From Choanephora cucurbitarum (taxonomy: Eukaryota; Mucoromycota; Mucoromycetes; Mucorales; Choanephoraceae): 36,671 bases of DNA. Position numbers and translations under genes: made by a program. The notes under the pieces were generated by a model. It saw only the letters and a program-made list of their open reading frames with translations. It did not search any database and was not told where the DNA came from. This document shows positions 1-10,500 of this stretch, piece after piece; the first letter of the stretch is position 1; every line of letters starts with the position of its first letter. The stretch is taken from NCBI GenBank assembly GCA_025331435.1, contig JAIWNI010000170.1, positions 1 through 36,671 of the forward strand, read 5' to 3'.

Positions 1-953
1 GTCGAGCTCTGCAGGACTCATCTTAAAGGGCGGGCGGTTTACAGGCTTGGCATCGTTGGTTTTGATAACGTGCGTCACTTCACGCTCAGGTGGCAAGCCC
101 GGTAGTTCGTCCTTGAAAACAGAGGAGAACTCTTTCACCAGCTTGTCCCAGTGGTTTTCCTTCGTGACATGGTCCTTGGAATCAATATCAACAGCATTTA
201 AATAGACTAGACAACTATCAGCACCTTGCTTGATACTTCGTTCGGCCTGTTTTTTAGAGATCAAGTAGTTCAATTGTGGTTTCGTTTTACTAGTATGATT
301 GTTGTAAGGCACCAGTTTGACGTTTCGCTTTTCTATCTTGTCCCAGATGATCCAAGTATCTGTTTCCCATTCAGGACGTGGGTCTACTTCTTTCAACCAA
401 GTTCTGCCAAGGATGATATCAAATTTGGTTGGGAACACATATGCCATCACCTTCGTTTGAAGACCATTCATAGTAAGCAGTAATTCGACCTTTTCTGTGA
501 TTTCTGTAGTTTCACCACCAGCAGTTTCCACTTGGCGATCATATACAGTTTCTTTAGAAAGTGCATGTTGAGCTACTTTGGGTGAAACGTAATTTTCACT
601 GGCTCCAGTATCAATTAATATTTCGAGAGAATCACCATTGATAGAACCATGGTAAAGGGGGAGTTTGGTAGCAACCACATTCAATTCAGTTAGATATTGA
701 AGTTCTTGTTTCAGATTCTCTTTAGGATGAATAATGGGGATCATTTCAGTGACAGCAGATTGGTAATCTTCAAGTATAGACGGTACTTGTTCATGTTTAG
801 TAACTTCAGTAACACAAGGTTCAGCAGAGTAAGGGTTGCAATCATCAGCTTTATTTAAGTCTTGTTTAGAACAATTACAGCTAGTATGATTATCATTGTT
901 AGGAAGGTTTTGAGGGGATTCACGTGATTGCACTTCCTCGTCGTCAACCACGT
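1..953 (-). CDS. Pol polyprotein, protease to start of reverse transcriptase (partial)
   Basis: The reading frame overlapping the gag stop is open from about 950 to the window edge on the minus strand. Roughly the first 110 residues are an acidic linker. The retropepsin core follows, with ILIDTGASENYVSP as the catalytic Asp loop and a later FDIILGRTWL, matching the usual second hydrophobic-Gly motif. The C-terminal visible residues (KPVNRPPFKMSPAELD) are typical of the segment just before the RT palm. No start codon is expected: pol lies in the -1 frame relative to gag at the gag stop (TTT CAT TGA against A TTG AAC), so expression would be by frameshift or another readthrough. I see no classical slippery heptamer, so the mechanism is open. 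Confidence 0.85.
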
Positions 954-1829
954 TCAATGAAAATCCTTCGACTCATTGCCCTTTTGAAGTTTACGGTATC
1001 GGTCTTCTTCCAATTTCTTGATATCTTGACTACGAACCTTACACAGACGACGAACATGACCTGAACGACCACAGTAATGGCACTTGATGTTTGGGCGAGG
1101 AGTAGACATCACAGATAGATCCATTGGTTCACCTGCATATGGCCCACGAGATGAAGACACAGGACGAGAAGGAGGGAACACCACGTTGTTTTTTCTATAG
1201 AACGTTGGATTTTCATGAATGGCGCTATCGTGAGCAATTGCTACACGGATAGCTTCCCTGAGAGTGTTGGCTTGAGCTTGTCTCACTTGAGATCTTGTGT
1301 CACGGTTAGCAATGCCACGCATGAACTTGTCACAAGATTCATCTTCGGTAATACCAGGTATAGCGGCAATTATGTCCATGAATCCGTTAATATAGTCATT
1401 AAGTGAACCGGTTTGTCGGTAGGCAGCCAAACGGTCTCGAGCCAAGCGAGCAGCATCGTCCGGTCTAAAGAAATCAACCAGTTCACGCTTAAAGGTAAGC
1501 CAATCTTCGGGTTCTCCTTCAGTACTCATCTCCAAAGTGCGATACCAAGTATCAGCTCTTCCTCGAAGGAGAGTGACAGCATAGGCCTTCGTTTGTCTTG
1601 TGTCCCAGCTTTGAAAGTCAGAGTATCTCTCCAACGTACGAATCCATGAATCAATGACCATGGCGTCTCTTGTTCCGTCATACACTGGAGGTTCGGTAGT
1701 ACGAGGAAGGGATCGACCATTGTTGTTATTGGTAAGTGCTTTAGTAAATTCCTGGATCAAGCTGACAATAATAGGGTCACTAGTATTAACGGTCGGAATT
1801 TCTGAGTTGGACATTTTTAAATCAATCAA
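954..1829 (-). CDS. Gag (capsid-nucleocapsid) protein of retrotransposon A
   Basis: A 291-residue intact ORF. Residues about 55-190 match the retrotransposon Gag core in style (PVYDGTRDAMVIDSWIRTLE, then LLRGRADTWYRTLE and FMRGIANRDTR). Near the C-terminus CHYCGRSGHVRRLC is a canonical C-X2-C-X4-H-X4-C zinc knuckle for nucleic-acid binding. A Met at residue 6 (MSNSEI) is an alternative start close to the annotated one. The gene lies about 215 bp downstream of the primer-binding site, as expected for a genomic RNA leader. The protein should assemble virus-like particles packaging the element RNA. The stop overlaps the pol frame. Confidence 0.88.
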   Translation of the reverse strand: MIDLKMSNSEIPTVNTSDPIIVSLIQEFTKALTNNNNGRSLPRTTEPPVYDGTRDAMVIDSWIRTLERYSDFQSWDTRQTKAYAVTLLRGRADTWYRTLEMSTEGEPEDWLTFKRELVDFFRPDDAARLARDRLAAYRQTGSLNDYINGFMDIIAAIPGITEDESCDKFMRGIANRDTRSQVRQAQANTLREAIRVAIAHDSAIHENPTFYRKNNVVFPPSRPVSSSRGPYAGEPMDLSVMSTPRPNIKCHYCGRSGHVRRLCKVRSQDIKKLEEDRYRKLQKGNESKDFH

Positions 1830-1896
1830 ATTCTTATTCCAATAGGCAATATCGATAGTGCACGGCAGGCGTATTCAATCTTTTTAGTAAATGAGA

Positions 1897-1962
1897 TATT
1901 CAGCACACAGGCAATAGTTATTCAGCACACAGGCAATAGTTATTCAGCACACAGGCAAATGT
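1897..1962. repeat. Three tandem copies of a 22 bp unit in the leader of retrotransposon A
   Basis: Units start at 1897, 1919 and 1941. The first two look identical and the third differs near its end. Each contains CAGCACACAGGCAA. A further partial copy (CAGCACACAGGCAGG) lies at about 1986-2000. The array sits between the primer-binding site and gag, where packaging or dimerisation signals usually lie. A function is inference. Confidence 0.9.
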
Positions 1963-2026
1963 TCAATTCAGATATTACGATACAACAGCACACAGGCAGG
2001 CAGGAAGCGGTAAGTCCAATGATACG

Positions 2027-2042
2027 ACAGGAGATGCTACCA
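2027..2042 (-). other. Primer-binding site of retrotransposon A
   Basis: On the minus strand the LTR ends in CGACA, two bases (AT) follow, and then TGGTAGCATCTCCTG. TGG directly after an LTR end is the complement of a tRNA CCA tail, the hallmark of a tRNA primer site. I could not name the tRNA from memory. Confidence 0.65.
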
Positions 2043-2044
2043 AT

Positions 2045-2506
2045 TGTCGTCTTGTTATTTTCTTATGTTTTATAGCGGTAGTCACGTGACTTTGGAAGGT
2101 TCTTTAGCCAATAAGATCACCGGAAAGAGCTTCTAGAAGACAGTGACGTAGACTGTGTATTATATTGTAAGTCTTTGATTCTTTATCTATTTCTTTTTAA
2201 ACTTTACCTGTGTATTATATTGTAAGTCTTTGATAAAGAACTTACAAATATAATTAGCACAGGTATTTATACTTTTTCTAATCTAATCTAAAGATGTATA
2301 CTAAGTTGAATAAAGAAGGAAGCAATTAACTATCGTTCTCCGATTGATCCTGTCTTGCTGATTCTAAAAGGTGTCTTGAGCTCAGTTACAGGAACTTGCC
2401 TTATTCGCAACAGATTCAATCTCATCTTCTTCTTTCTTTTATTCAGAATCTGAGGCTTGAATCGTCGTTTGTTCGGGTTATACTGTTGAGGTAGATTGTA
2501 CTCAAC
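2045..2506 (-). repeat. 5' LTR of retrotransposon A
   Basis: The inner edge (ACA next to the primer-binding site) is well placed at 2045. The outer edge is less certain. A terminal TG on the minus strand is available at 2504 (TGAGTAC) or at 2513 (TGTAGTGG), but the latter would share the CACTACA sequence I assign to the neighbouring DNA transposon. Size is therefore about 460-469 bp. Inside, a stretch of about 26 bp is repeated directly at about 2154 and 2209; it contains ATATTGTAAGTCTTTGAT. The second LTR copy lies outside the window, so identity cannot be checked here. Confidence 0.6.
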
Positions 2507-2660
2507 CACTACACCCAGACCAATGTTAGCTCCACCCGAAAAAGTGGAGTAAACATGGAGCAAACACAATGTTTACTCCATGTTTACTCCACTGGAGTTT
2601 CCACAACGTTAGCTCCAACTGGTACTAACATGGTTCTAACATAATGTTTGTACCATGTCA
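2507..2660. repeat. Left terminal and subterminal palindromic repeats of the CACTA-type element
   Basis: Positions 2543-2560 and 2576-2593 form a perfect 18 bp inverted repeat with a 15-base loop. The loop side adds another ATGTTTACTCCA at 2569-2580. GTTAGCTCCA occurs at 2525 and 2608, and inverted variants at 2620 (TGGTACTAAC) and 2631 (TGGTTCTAAC). The same two word families recur at 14774-14820, just inside the other end. This looks like a transposase or accessory-protein binding array. Confidence 0.75.
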
Positions 2661-3872
2661 GTTCCATTCATAAAATGGTTCTAACTTTGAGATTTCTTCA
2701 AGTATTATGTATAGTCATTGGTCAAATTGACATTAAATTTTCAAATGCACCTTCGTGTAATTGGACCTTATACTCGCTTGTACCTCTTTATATTCCTTTA
2801 CCATTCGCTTGATATTCAAATTCGTCATTATTATACATCTTTATCATTGGGCAGTTCATAGGTAATTAGAGGCTTATAAATGTGGCTTTTATTCATTGAA
2901 AAAGTTTTCGCTTTAAAAATAGCTTATTTGGGGTTATAATGGTAGGGGAAAATGCCCTGAATTGCAGGCTTAAAAACAGGGCATACAAAAAAAACCTGCC
3001 CTGCAAATAGGGCTTGTTTTGGTGCGCTTGCAGCGAAAATTACTATAGAAATACAGGCAATCTTGTCTTGCAAATCAGGAATCTTTACATATAGAAAGCA
3101 AAGCGTATTAGACCAAAAGAGACCTGAGTAACTAGAATAAAAAGAAACATTGTTAATTATCAATTCAAATGAATGTTTCTAATTACTTACATTTACAGAA
3201 ACAGCCAGTTTTGTGATAACAACGGCTTTAAAGATGAACAGGTCTACTGTTGAACTATAGAATTTATTGTTAGTAAAGAGAAAAGAGAAGGCACACTTAT
3301 TAATAACTTACCATGAGTGAGATTTGCTCAAGCCTACGAACAGTCGATCTAATGAGAGCGATTAGAATATGAGTTGGATCAGATTGAATAAGAATTGTAT
3401 AATATACTTACATGTACACCGTTGTACGAAAAGAACAGGCACAGCCGGAAGACAGTTTTGTGAGCCTAAATGTAAGACAAAATGTTAATTTGGTTGTTCA
3501 CTACTTTAAATCAGACTTACCCTTATTGTAGAGTTAACCACATAATGAAATCATACAGAAGGATTCCTATAATATGTTTATTGAGGGTGATGATCATTGA
3601 AATTTAAATGTACTTACTGTGATGATCCATGACTAAAAAATAAAGAAGAACAAAAGAAAGAAAAATAGAAAAAATTTTTTTTTGTTTACTCTTAAATTAA
3701 AAATAGCTGGTATAAAACTTTATGTAGCGAAAGTTGACTTTATTGTAGCGTCAAAAAAACTTCCCCCCGAAAAAGGACGTCCTGAAAAAAAAAAGGGTAT
3801 TTAAACAAGATCAAATAACGCACTTTGCTATTCTTTATCCTTTGCGATTATTACTTATTTCTATTTCTAACA
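2661..3872. other. Non-coding interior of the CACTA-type element and promoter of the accessory gene
   Basis: I see no credible gene here. The stretch is AT-rich, with poly-A/T runs around 3660-3700. Near 3720-3850 it holds GTAGCG twice, a GGACGTCC palindrome at about 3775, and a TATTTAAAC about 70 bp before the ATG of the accessory gene. The TATTTAAAC may be its TATA-like element. Confidence 0.4.
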
Positions 3873-4868
3873 ATGTCTCCTTCCATTCCCTGATGTCCGA
3901 ACCAGCGCTACACGTCGTTTGAGAGATCCCTGTGGTTGCAAAAACGACGTTGCTCAACTCAAGGAGGATTTGATCAACTTGAAACGTAAGTTAAACGCAG
4001 GCTCCAAGAACAAGAGAAAGAGCGAGCGAATTGGGCGCAACCCCATCATGTGTGTACGTAAATCATTCCATATTACCTGTTATACAATCCTAATATCAAT
4101 TCATGAAATAGAGAGCTATTGAAAGGGCCATTACCAAGGTTGGAGAAGACTCTGGTCTCTTCTTTGACCTTGAAAAGTCCCCTAAGCATGGCGACAACAA
4201 TCTCTTGGTCTTTAATGAGATTTGTAAAAGTACTGTTGCTGATCTCGAGGAGAAGAGTGAAAGCATTGACGAAGAAGACCATCGTCAAGTGGATGCGCGC
4301 GTCCGTAACAAATTCAAGACTATGAAGCGGCACCGCAGATTCTTGGCCTTGCCCCAAGAGAATCAAGTTGAGAACAGGGCAAGCTCGGCCAGAGAAAGAC
4401 GAAGAGCAAGAGTGAGTTAATACGGAATTTACATGAGAATCAAACTTACCGTTGCTTTTGATAAAACTAGAAACTGGCCTATCAGAAAGAGTATGTTCGA
4501 GTCAAGCAAGACCGAGCGTTCGAGGGGTTATGGCACGCCCCAAGAATGTGAGGCTTGTCTTGACATGACCTACATGTCAGATGATGACGAGGTCGATCCC
4601 TTGTCTGTTGGGATCGAAGATCCTGAGGTGAAGAAGGCGTTTCGCGTCAATGTTCCTTCGTGGCGCTCTCAGTTGGTAAGTGTACATACGTGTTGAACTT
4701 CAATCGTGTTTACAATTCGTTTAGGTGTCAACGTTCTTTTGGAGTCTCGACAGAGCTCACACAGAGCAGACAAGAACTGCCAGAACAAAGCGCGTTGGTG
4801 TGGTTTCGGCTGTTGCGATTACAGAAGAGCAGCTTAATGCTCTTCCTTCCTGGGCTAAACGCTCCTGA
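3873..4868 (+). pseudogene. Accessory gene of the CACTA-type element, unknown function, two frame breaks
   Basis: Four exons can be traced by eye. From ATG at 3873, the frame is lost after six codons (TGA at 3891); the next frame carries RDPCGCKNDVAQLKEDLINLKRKL, a coiled-coil-like segment. After an intron ending in AAATAG near 4110, exon 2 encodes a basic, charged segment rich in KR and RERRRAR. An intron of about 60 bp (GTGAGT to CTAG) leads to a third exon that changes frame near 4548. A last intron at about 4676-4724 leads to the C-terminus ITEEQLNALPSWAKRS and a stop at 4866. AATAAA follows at 4880. I do not recognise the family. Its position inside a Tnp2 element, convergent with the transposase, suggests the TnpA-like role of binding subterminal repeats, but that is inference. 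Both breaks look like one extra base. Confidence 0.6.
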
Positions 4869-5129
4869 ACTTCTACTTAAATAAAACGTTGTTAAAAAAA
4901 CTTCTTGTGTTTCTCTTTTTTTTTCATTACCTTCAATGAGTTCAGTCAATTGTAACAAAAGTGATTGAATTGCTAAGAGTACGTAGTTGCATGCAAATGA
5001 ACTCAAGAAAAAATTATGAAAAAAAATAAAAAGAAAGGAAAAAAAAAGAAAAAATGGGGATTTAAAATAATAAGTTTAATTTTGAAAAAAAAAGCAAGTC
5101 TAACAAACAAATAAAGAAAAAAAAAGAGT

Positions 5130-5986
5130 CTATGGAATAAGCCTTTGAGGCAAGTGTACTACTACATTAATATTTTGAAGGTGGTTGGTCACTACAGCAG
5201 CAGGAGCAAAAAGGCTTGTCACGGGTAAGATCGACTCGACAGATTCTGGTTCAAAGGTGTTTTGTACCACTTGCATAAAATTATGCTCTTGGAACTTGTC
5301 AAAGGCTATGCTACATGCTTTGAACCACTTCACATAAGCAAAAGTATGCATGTTAATGAACTTGTCATCGAAGTCTTCATATACATCTACTTCATGACGA
5401 AAGAAAAATTGTATTTGACAACAACGAAACACAGATCTACCTCCAACAGAACAACGAACCAACGCAAAAGAACCTCTCTTGTTGGCAGTACTCGAAGCAG
5501 CCGACTTGTACTTGTTTCCCATCAAATTGATTTCCTTGAATCGCAAGATACAAGGAGAAACAGCAGTGGATTCAGTGGGACCAAAGCACATTCGTTCATC
5601 AATAAATGTTTCGTTGTACTTCTGCTGGTAGTATCCAAGGAGATACTGCATTAACTGCTCGTCTGCTGTTACTTGCTTGCTGTTTATAAATGTTATAGTG
5701 CTTGGAGGCAGAAGCTCGTTGCCAACAGAAATACCTTGCTTTCCAAGTAATTTCACGAACGTATTTGCATCGAACCTGATGCAAGCATCAAGGTATTCTT
5801 CGTTATCCATGTCTTTATCTATGCTGCTTGAACCAAGAAGATGTTGGCGGATTTTATCAGTAGACGATACGGACATACTTGGAGTTAGAGCATCGACGAT
5901 CTCTTCACTGTGTACTTGCATTAAGAATTTATGCATGTAAGTTTTTTCTACGCATCCTTTTCTGTTTGTCCTGATGCCTTTCATGT
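5130..5986 (-). pseudogene. C-terminal part of Tnp2-type transposase, cut off by retrotransposon B
   Basis: An open stretch of 284 codons that starts at the ATG created by the duplicated ATGT. It is the natural continuation of the segment ending FNFERYNQD at 10,590: in Tnp2-family proteins the FERYN motif is followed by KGIKTNRK-like residues, and here KGIRTNRKGCVEKTYMHKFL follows immediately. Removing retrotransposon B and one ATGT joins the two parts in frame without loss of a base. The C-terminal region holds the segments INLMGNKYKSAASSTANKRG and FAYVKWFKAC, the usual low-conservation tail of the family. It contains no stop or frame break, so the transposase was probably functional until the insertion. 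Confidence 0.88.
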
Positions 5987-6075
5987 TGTTGAGATATTTA
6001 ATATTCGTAATCTGAATTTAAATAAAATCATCTTTTTCACCTATATTCATACGTTACACACCTCACATCTTTACA
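5987..6075 (+). repeat. Left 89 bp LTR of retrotransposon B
   Basis: Begins TGTTGAGATA and ends CACATCTTTACA, with TG and CA ends. It matches the copy at 10501-10589 base for base when compared by eye. At 89 bp it is far shorter than the few hundred bp usual for Ty3/gypsy LTRs. It includes AAATAAAATC, which could serve as a polyadenylation-like signal. Confidence 0.95.
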
Positions 6076-6091
6076 TGGTGAGGCTACCATT
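6076..6091 (+). other. Primer-binding site of retrotransposon B
   Basis: TGGTGAGGCTACCATT starts at the first base after the LTR. TGG pairs with a tRNA CCA end. The primer tRNA was not identified. Confidence 0.65.
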
Positions 6092-6328
6092 CTAACAATT
6101 AAAAGATCAATTACTACTCCCACACAACCTCATTCAAAGCGCCCGCGAAGAGCATCTGTACCAGTACCTCTTCCACATTTCAACCCATTCACAAGTACCA
6201 ATTATCTCGGACTCGAACTCCTTCCAATATCTTCTCTTTTCCGTTCTATATCATCTTCAGAACCATCATCACCAAACTCTTTTCACACAGCTCTCAATTC
6301 ATTTGACAGATCACCATCACCAACTGAA

Positions 6329-9300
6329 ATGTCATCAGGCTTCCCAGCAAGTCCACAACAAATAGCAACATCCGATTTTGCTCTCTACCTTCAGCATGAA
6401 AGAGCTAAATCCATTCCAATGGCTCAATACAATTTTAATGACAGTCTTCGCATTTGGTTGTTTGATTTTGAACAACAAGCTAAAATACATGGAATTGAAG
6501 ACATGAATTAATGTGGTATTCACCTAGCCAGATACATGCCAACATTGATCCAGAAATGGATTCCAACTCTTCCCCCATCTAAACTGCAATCATGGAAAGA
6601 ACTGAAAAGAGCGCTCCTCAACCGTTTTGGTTTGCCAGAAGAAGCAGACAATCAAAAACTACTACAAGACTTAAAACAATGCAAACAGCAACCTAATGAA
6701 TTTATCCGGATTCATGCGTCTAACTGGGAAAACTTATTAAGTCGTATAACTGAAACATACTCTGAAGATACTAAAATAACCTTCTTCATCCAATCTCTTC
6801 ATCAAAGAGATATCAGACTCTCACTAACATCTCTAGTAGAAGCTATGAACTTAGACACTGTATCTAGAGTTATTGACAAGGCTATCGCCCTTAAAGATAG
6901 AGCAAAATTGATGAAACAACCACAATTGGAAACCGATGGACCAACTCCAATGGATCTCGACCATTTTCAACGTCATAAGCACAAAACACAACAGTACAAG
7001 AAACCTTTCAATCAACACTTTAAAGATTCAGCATCCAATCAAGCCTCGTCTAGTCAGCAATTACGTGCATATGACAAGTTTGGTAACCCCATCTGTGACT
7101 TTTGCAAAGGCAAACATCGCACGAAAGACTGCCAAAAGAAGTATAGCCAATATAAGAGAAGCTCATCTCAGCCCACTAAGCAACCACATCAACGTCATAA
7201 AAGAGATATCAATCTTTTATCAGTAGACGGTACGAATTCAACCAAAGATGTTACATCATCGGCATCATCTAAATCTTCGCAGCTCTCTTTGGACATTGCT
7301 CATATGGCTGCCGCAGACAAGAACAGTTTACCCCAATCTAAACTTATTATTAACAATCATCATTTTGTAGCTCTCTGGGACTCAGGTGCTGCAGTCACAG
7401 CCATAGATGAAGATACTGCTACGAAATTAAATGCAAAAGTGGATAGTACAAAGCAAATTTTGTACAGAGACGTCAATAATAATATCCAACACACTTTGCG
7501 CACCACACCATTTCACTTTGGTGGTACAGAAATTGAAGCTCACGTCATAGCAGGTCTGTCAAAACCAATTATCTTAGGCTGGGACACCATCTCGCAGTTA
7601 AATGGCATACTGGACGCCAGTAAACAGACAATCACTGTCAACATCAATGAGAAACAAATCACCATACCGTTAATTAACAAACAATATTCTATTCAAGCCA
7701 TGGAAGATACTAAAACAATTACGGATGAGATATTAAAAGAATACAATGACGTAATCGCAACAAATCCCAACAAACCATCAGTCACTCATCTAGTTGAGTT
7801 CACCATCGACACCGGGGACAACCCACCAGTTTTTGCGAAAACCTAGAACATTTCATCCCGTACTTGAAGAACAGGTCAACCAAAAACTTGAAGAAATGGT
7901 CAAAGATGGAATCATGAACAAAGTAGATTTCTCAAACTGGGCATCTAATGTCAGACCAGTAGAGAAGCCGGATGGCTCAATTAGAGCCTGTGGTAACTAT
8001 GTCGCATTAAACAAACTAACCATACCTATACAATATCCCTTTGTCAATATTCAGGAAGCATTGCAGAGTTTAGGCAATGCAACTATTTTTACTAAACTAG
8101 ATTTAGCATCAGGTTATTATCAAATTCCCATCAAGGAGAGTGATAAAGAAAAGACTGCTCTGGTCACAAAAAGTGGTTTCTATGTTTTCAATGTTATGTC
8201 CTTTCGGTCTAAAGAATGCTCCTATGGTCTTTCAAAATCTCAGTGGACAAGGTCTTAGGTGCTTACAGATTTGCATTCGCCATAGCATACATGGATGACA
8301 TCATTATCTACTCAACTGATATCAAACAACATATCCAACACATCAAACTGGTATTACAGCGACTCAAGTATGCAAATTTATCTATCAAACTCAGTAAATG
8401 CCAGTGGTTCTTGCCTCAAGTGGAATACCTTGGTTTCATTATATCTCAAGAAGGTGTCAAAGGAAATCCAGAAAAAATCAAACCAATTATTAAGTATTCC
8501 AACACCAACAAATTTACAAGAACTTGAAAGATTTCTGGGTATGACAGGCGTATACCAACGGTTTATCTCTCAATATCAAGTCAAGACAGAACCTTTAAGA
8601 AGATTAAAAAGAAAAGATGTAACATTCATATGGACTAAGGAACAGCAAGAAGCATTTGAAGTTTTGAAGAAGGATCTATGTCTCTTGCCCACACTGAAAC
8701 AACCTGATTTTACAAAACCATTTGAACTTCATTGTGATGCAGCCAGCAAGGCAGGCATAGCTGTAATCTTATGTCAACGATACGAAGACCAGCCATATCC
8801 ATTATCAGTATGCATCCAGATCGCTCACCGTACATGAACAACGATATTCTATTCAAGAGCTAGAATGTCTAGCTGTCATATTTGGTATAAAAAAACATAG
8901 ACAATACTTGGAACATGGTGCTTTCACAGTTTTTACAGATCACTCATCACTGCAATGGGTAATGAACACAAAAGAGGATAAACAAGCAAGAATATGGAGA
9001 TGGTGCATGTTTTTACAGTCATACGAATTCAAAGTGATATACATACCAGGAAGAACAAATCATGCAGCAGACGCACTATCTCGACATCCATTACCAACAA
9101 CGATGAATGCATTAGAAGAAATCAATTGGAATGAAGAACAGCAAAAAGATAACAAACTCAACAAAATAAAACCAAACATTAAACAACATCCAACGTATAT
9201 AATACAACACAATATACTATATAAAATAAGAAGACACAACAACCCACACAAAAACAAATTATATATAATAGTACCAGAACAAAAGATACAAGAAATAATC

Positions 9301-10335
9301 CGCCAATATCATGATTCAATGTTTGCAGGACATTTTGGTTATAAGAAAACAGTATCAAAAATAGAACAACATCGACTCTGGTGGCCGAACATAGAAGAAG
9401 ACGTTAGAAAACACTGCAAACAATGTACAAAATGTCAACGAATAAAAGGCTCAAAAACAAGAATGTATCCGCAAGGCTCAACAACTGGAGAATTGCCCTT
9501 TGCAAGAGTAGCATTAGACTTTTGGGGAACGGTTACAGCTGACACACAAGGTTACAAATATATTTTAGTATGCATTGACACGTTTACAAGATACGTAGAA
9601 CTATATCCGGTAGCAACTACGAGTTACGAAGAAGTAGTCAAGACTTTCTTCACAAGGTTCATCCTCAGACATGGTGTACCAAAGGAAATCATGACAGACA
9701 ATGGACCTCCCTTTTCAAGCATATTCTTTGAACAACTCACGAAATTACTAGGAGCAAACAACCTGTTCACACCTGCGTATCACCCTCAATCCAATGGTGT
9801 CGTCGAAAGGTTTATGAGTACGTTAAGAAGAATGATATTGACATACACAGAACAAGAAAATATAGCAAGCACATGGTCACATCACTTAAGAATAATACAA
9901 TTTGTTTATAACACAACTGTTCATTCAGCAACAAACCAAACACCCTTCTTTCTGACACATGGAAGACATCCAAGAACGCCCTTGACCATATCAACACAAC
10001 CTATATATGAACATTACCAACCAACAACACAAGAATTCGCAATAAATTTACAACAATCACTTAACCAAGCATTCGATTTAGTTGCATCCATGAAACCACC
10101 TATACCAAGTCAGAATAAGCAACAAAACAAATATCAATTAAATCAAAAAGTTATGTTATTTGACCAATCTCTTACAACCAAGAAAAAACCAAGAAAACTC
10201 AAACTCGATTGGATTGAACCTTTCACAATAACAAAAATCAGATCAACAACAACGCTAGATATGCAAGAAGATGCTACCAAGAAGACAGTCTATAACATTC
10301 ACGTCTCAAGAATCAAGCCTTATATGACAACATAG
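6329..10335 (+). pseudogene. Gag-pol of retrotransposon B, degraded
   Basis: Gag starts at 6329 (MSSGFPASPQQ); an in-frame TAA at 6509 interrupts it, and the same frame resumes to 7846. It includes a zinc-knuckle-like CDFCKGKHRTKDC at about 7094, spaced C-X2-C-X3-H-X4-C, one residue shorter than canonical. The protease motif is ALWDSGAAVTAID at about 7371. RT, in changing frames, shows KLDLASGYYQIP at about 8092 and the catalytic YMDD at about 8290. RNase H shows ELHCDAASKAG at about 8727. Integrase has an HHCC zinc domain (HDSMFAGHFG to CKQCTKC), the acidic residues of ALDFWG, MTDNGPPF and NGVVERF, and a C-terminal GPY-like module ending at 10335. Frame changes lie near 7840, 8203, 8235, 8494 and 8810, each consistent with one extra base. 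Confidence 0.92.
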
Positions 10336-10500
10336 ATACAATCAACCAGCTCAAGCTTTTTCCCAAAGGGTTTTAATGCGAGGATAAATTTCATTCTATA
10401 CTATTATTATACTTATCCTTACTCTTTTATTATACTTATCACTATTCTTTTATTAGCCTTATTTGTTATTTTATATATATAGTCTATCACACCAGTGGAA

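Larger units (their letters stand above)
1..2506 (-). mobile_element. Ty3/gypsy-type LTR retrotransposon A, 5' half only
   Basis: Read on the minus strand the order is LTR, primer-binding site, untranslated leader with tandem repeats, gag, aspartic protease, then the first residues of reverse transcriptase at the window edge. The rest of pol and the second LTR lie beyond position 1. Gag carries a CCHC zinc knuckle, and the protease active site LIDTGAS is encoded around 597-618. The visible coding part has no frame break, unlike retrotransposon B, so this copy could be young. Assignment to Ty3/gypsy rests on gag and protease style and the RT lead-in (RPPFKMSPAELD); the RT, RNase H and integrase order that would prove it is not in the window. 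Its outer boundary lies somewhere in 2,504-2,513 and abuts the CACTA-type end. Confidence 0.85.

Noticed and set aside
1897..1962. Possible CRISPR-like repeat array
   Set aside because: The units are directly adjacent with no spacers, lie in a retrotransposon leader, and the genome is eukaryotic.
2330..2569. 79-codon basic open frame on the minus strand
   Set aside because: It lies inside the LTR of retrotransposon A and the adjacent repeat; no independent support.
7830..7850. Programmed +1 frameshift between protease and RT of retrotransposon B
   Set aside because: Ty3-type programmed shifts lie between gag and pol, not after protease, and several other frame changes in the same pol region make a chance lesion or sequencing error more likely.
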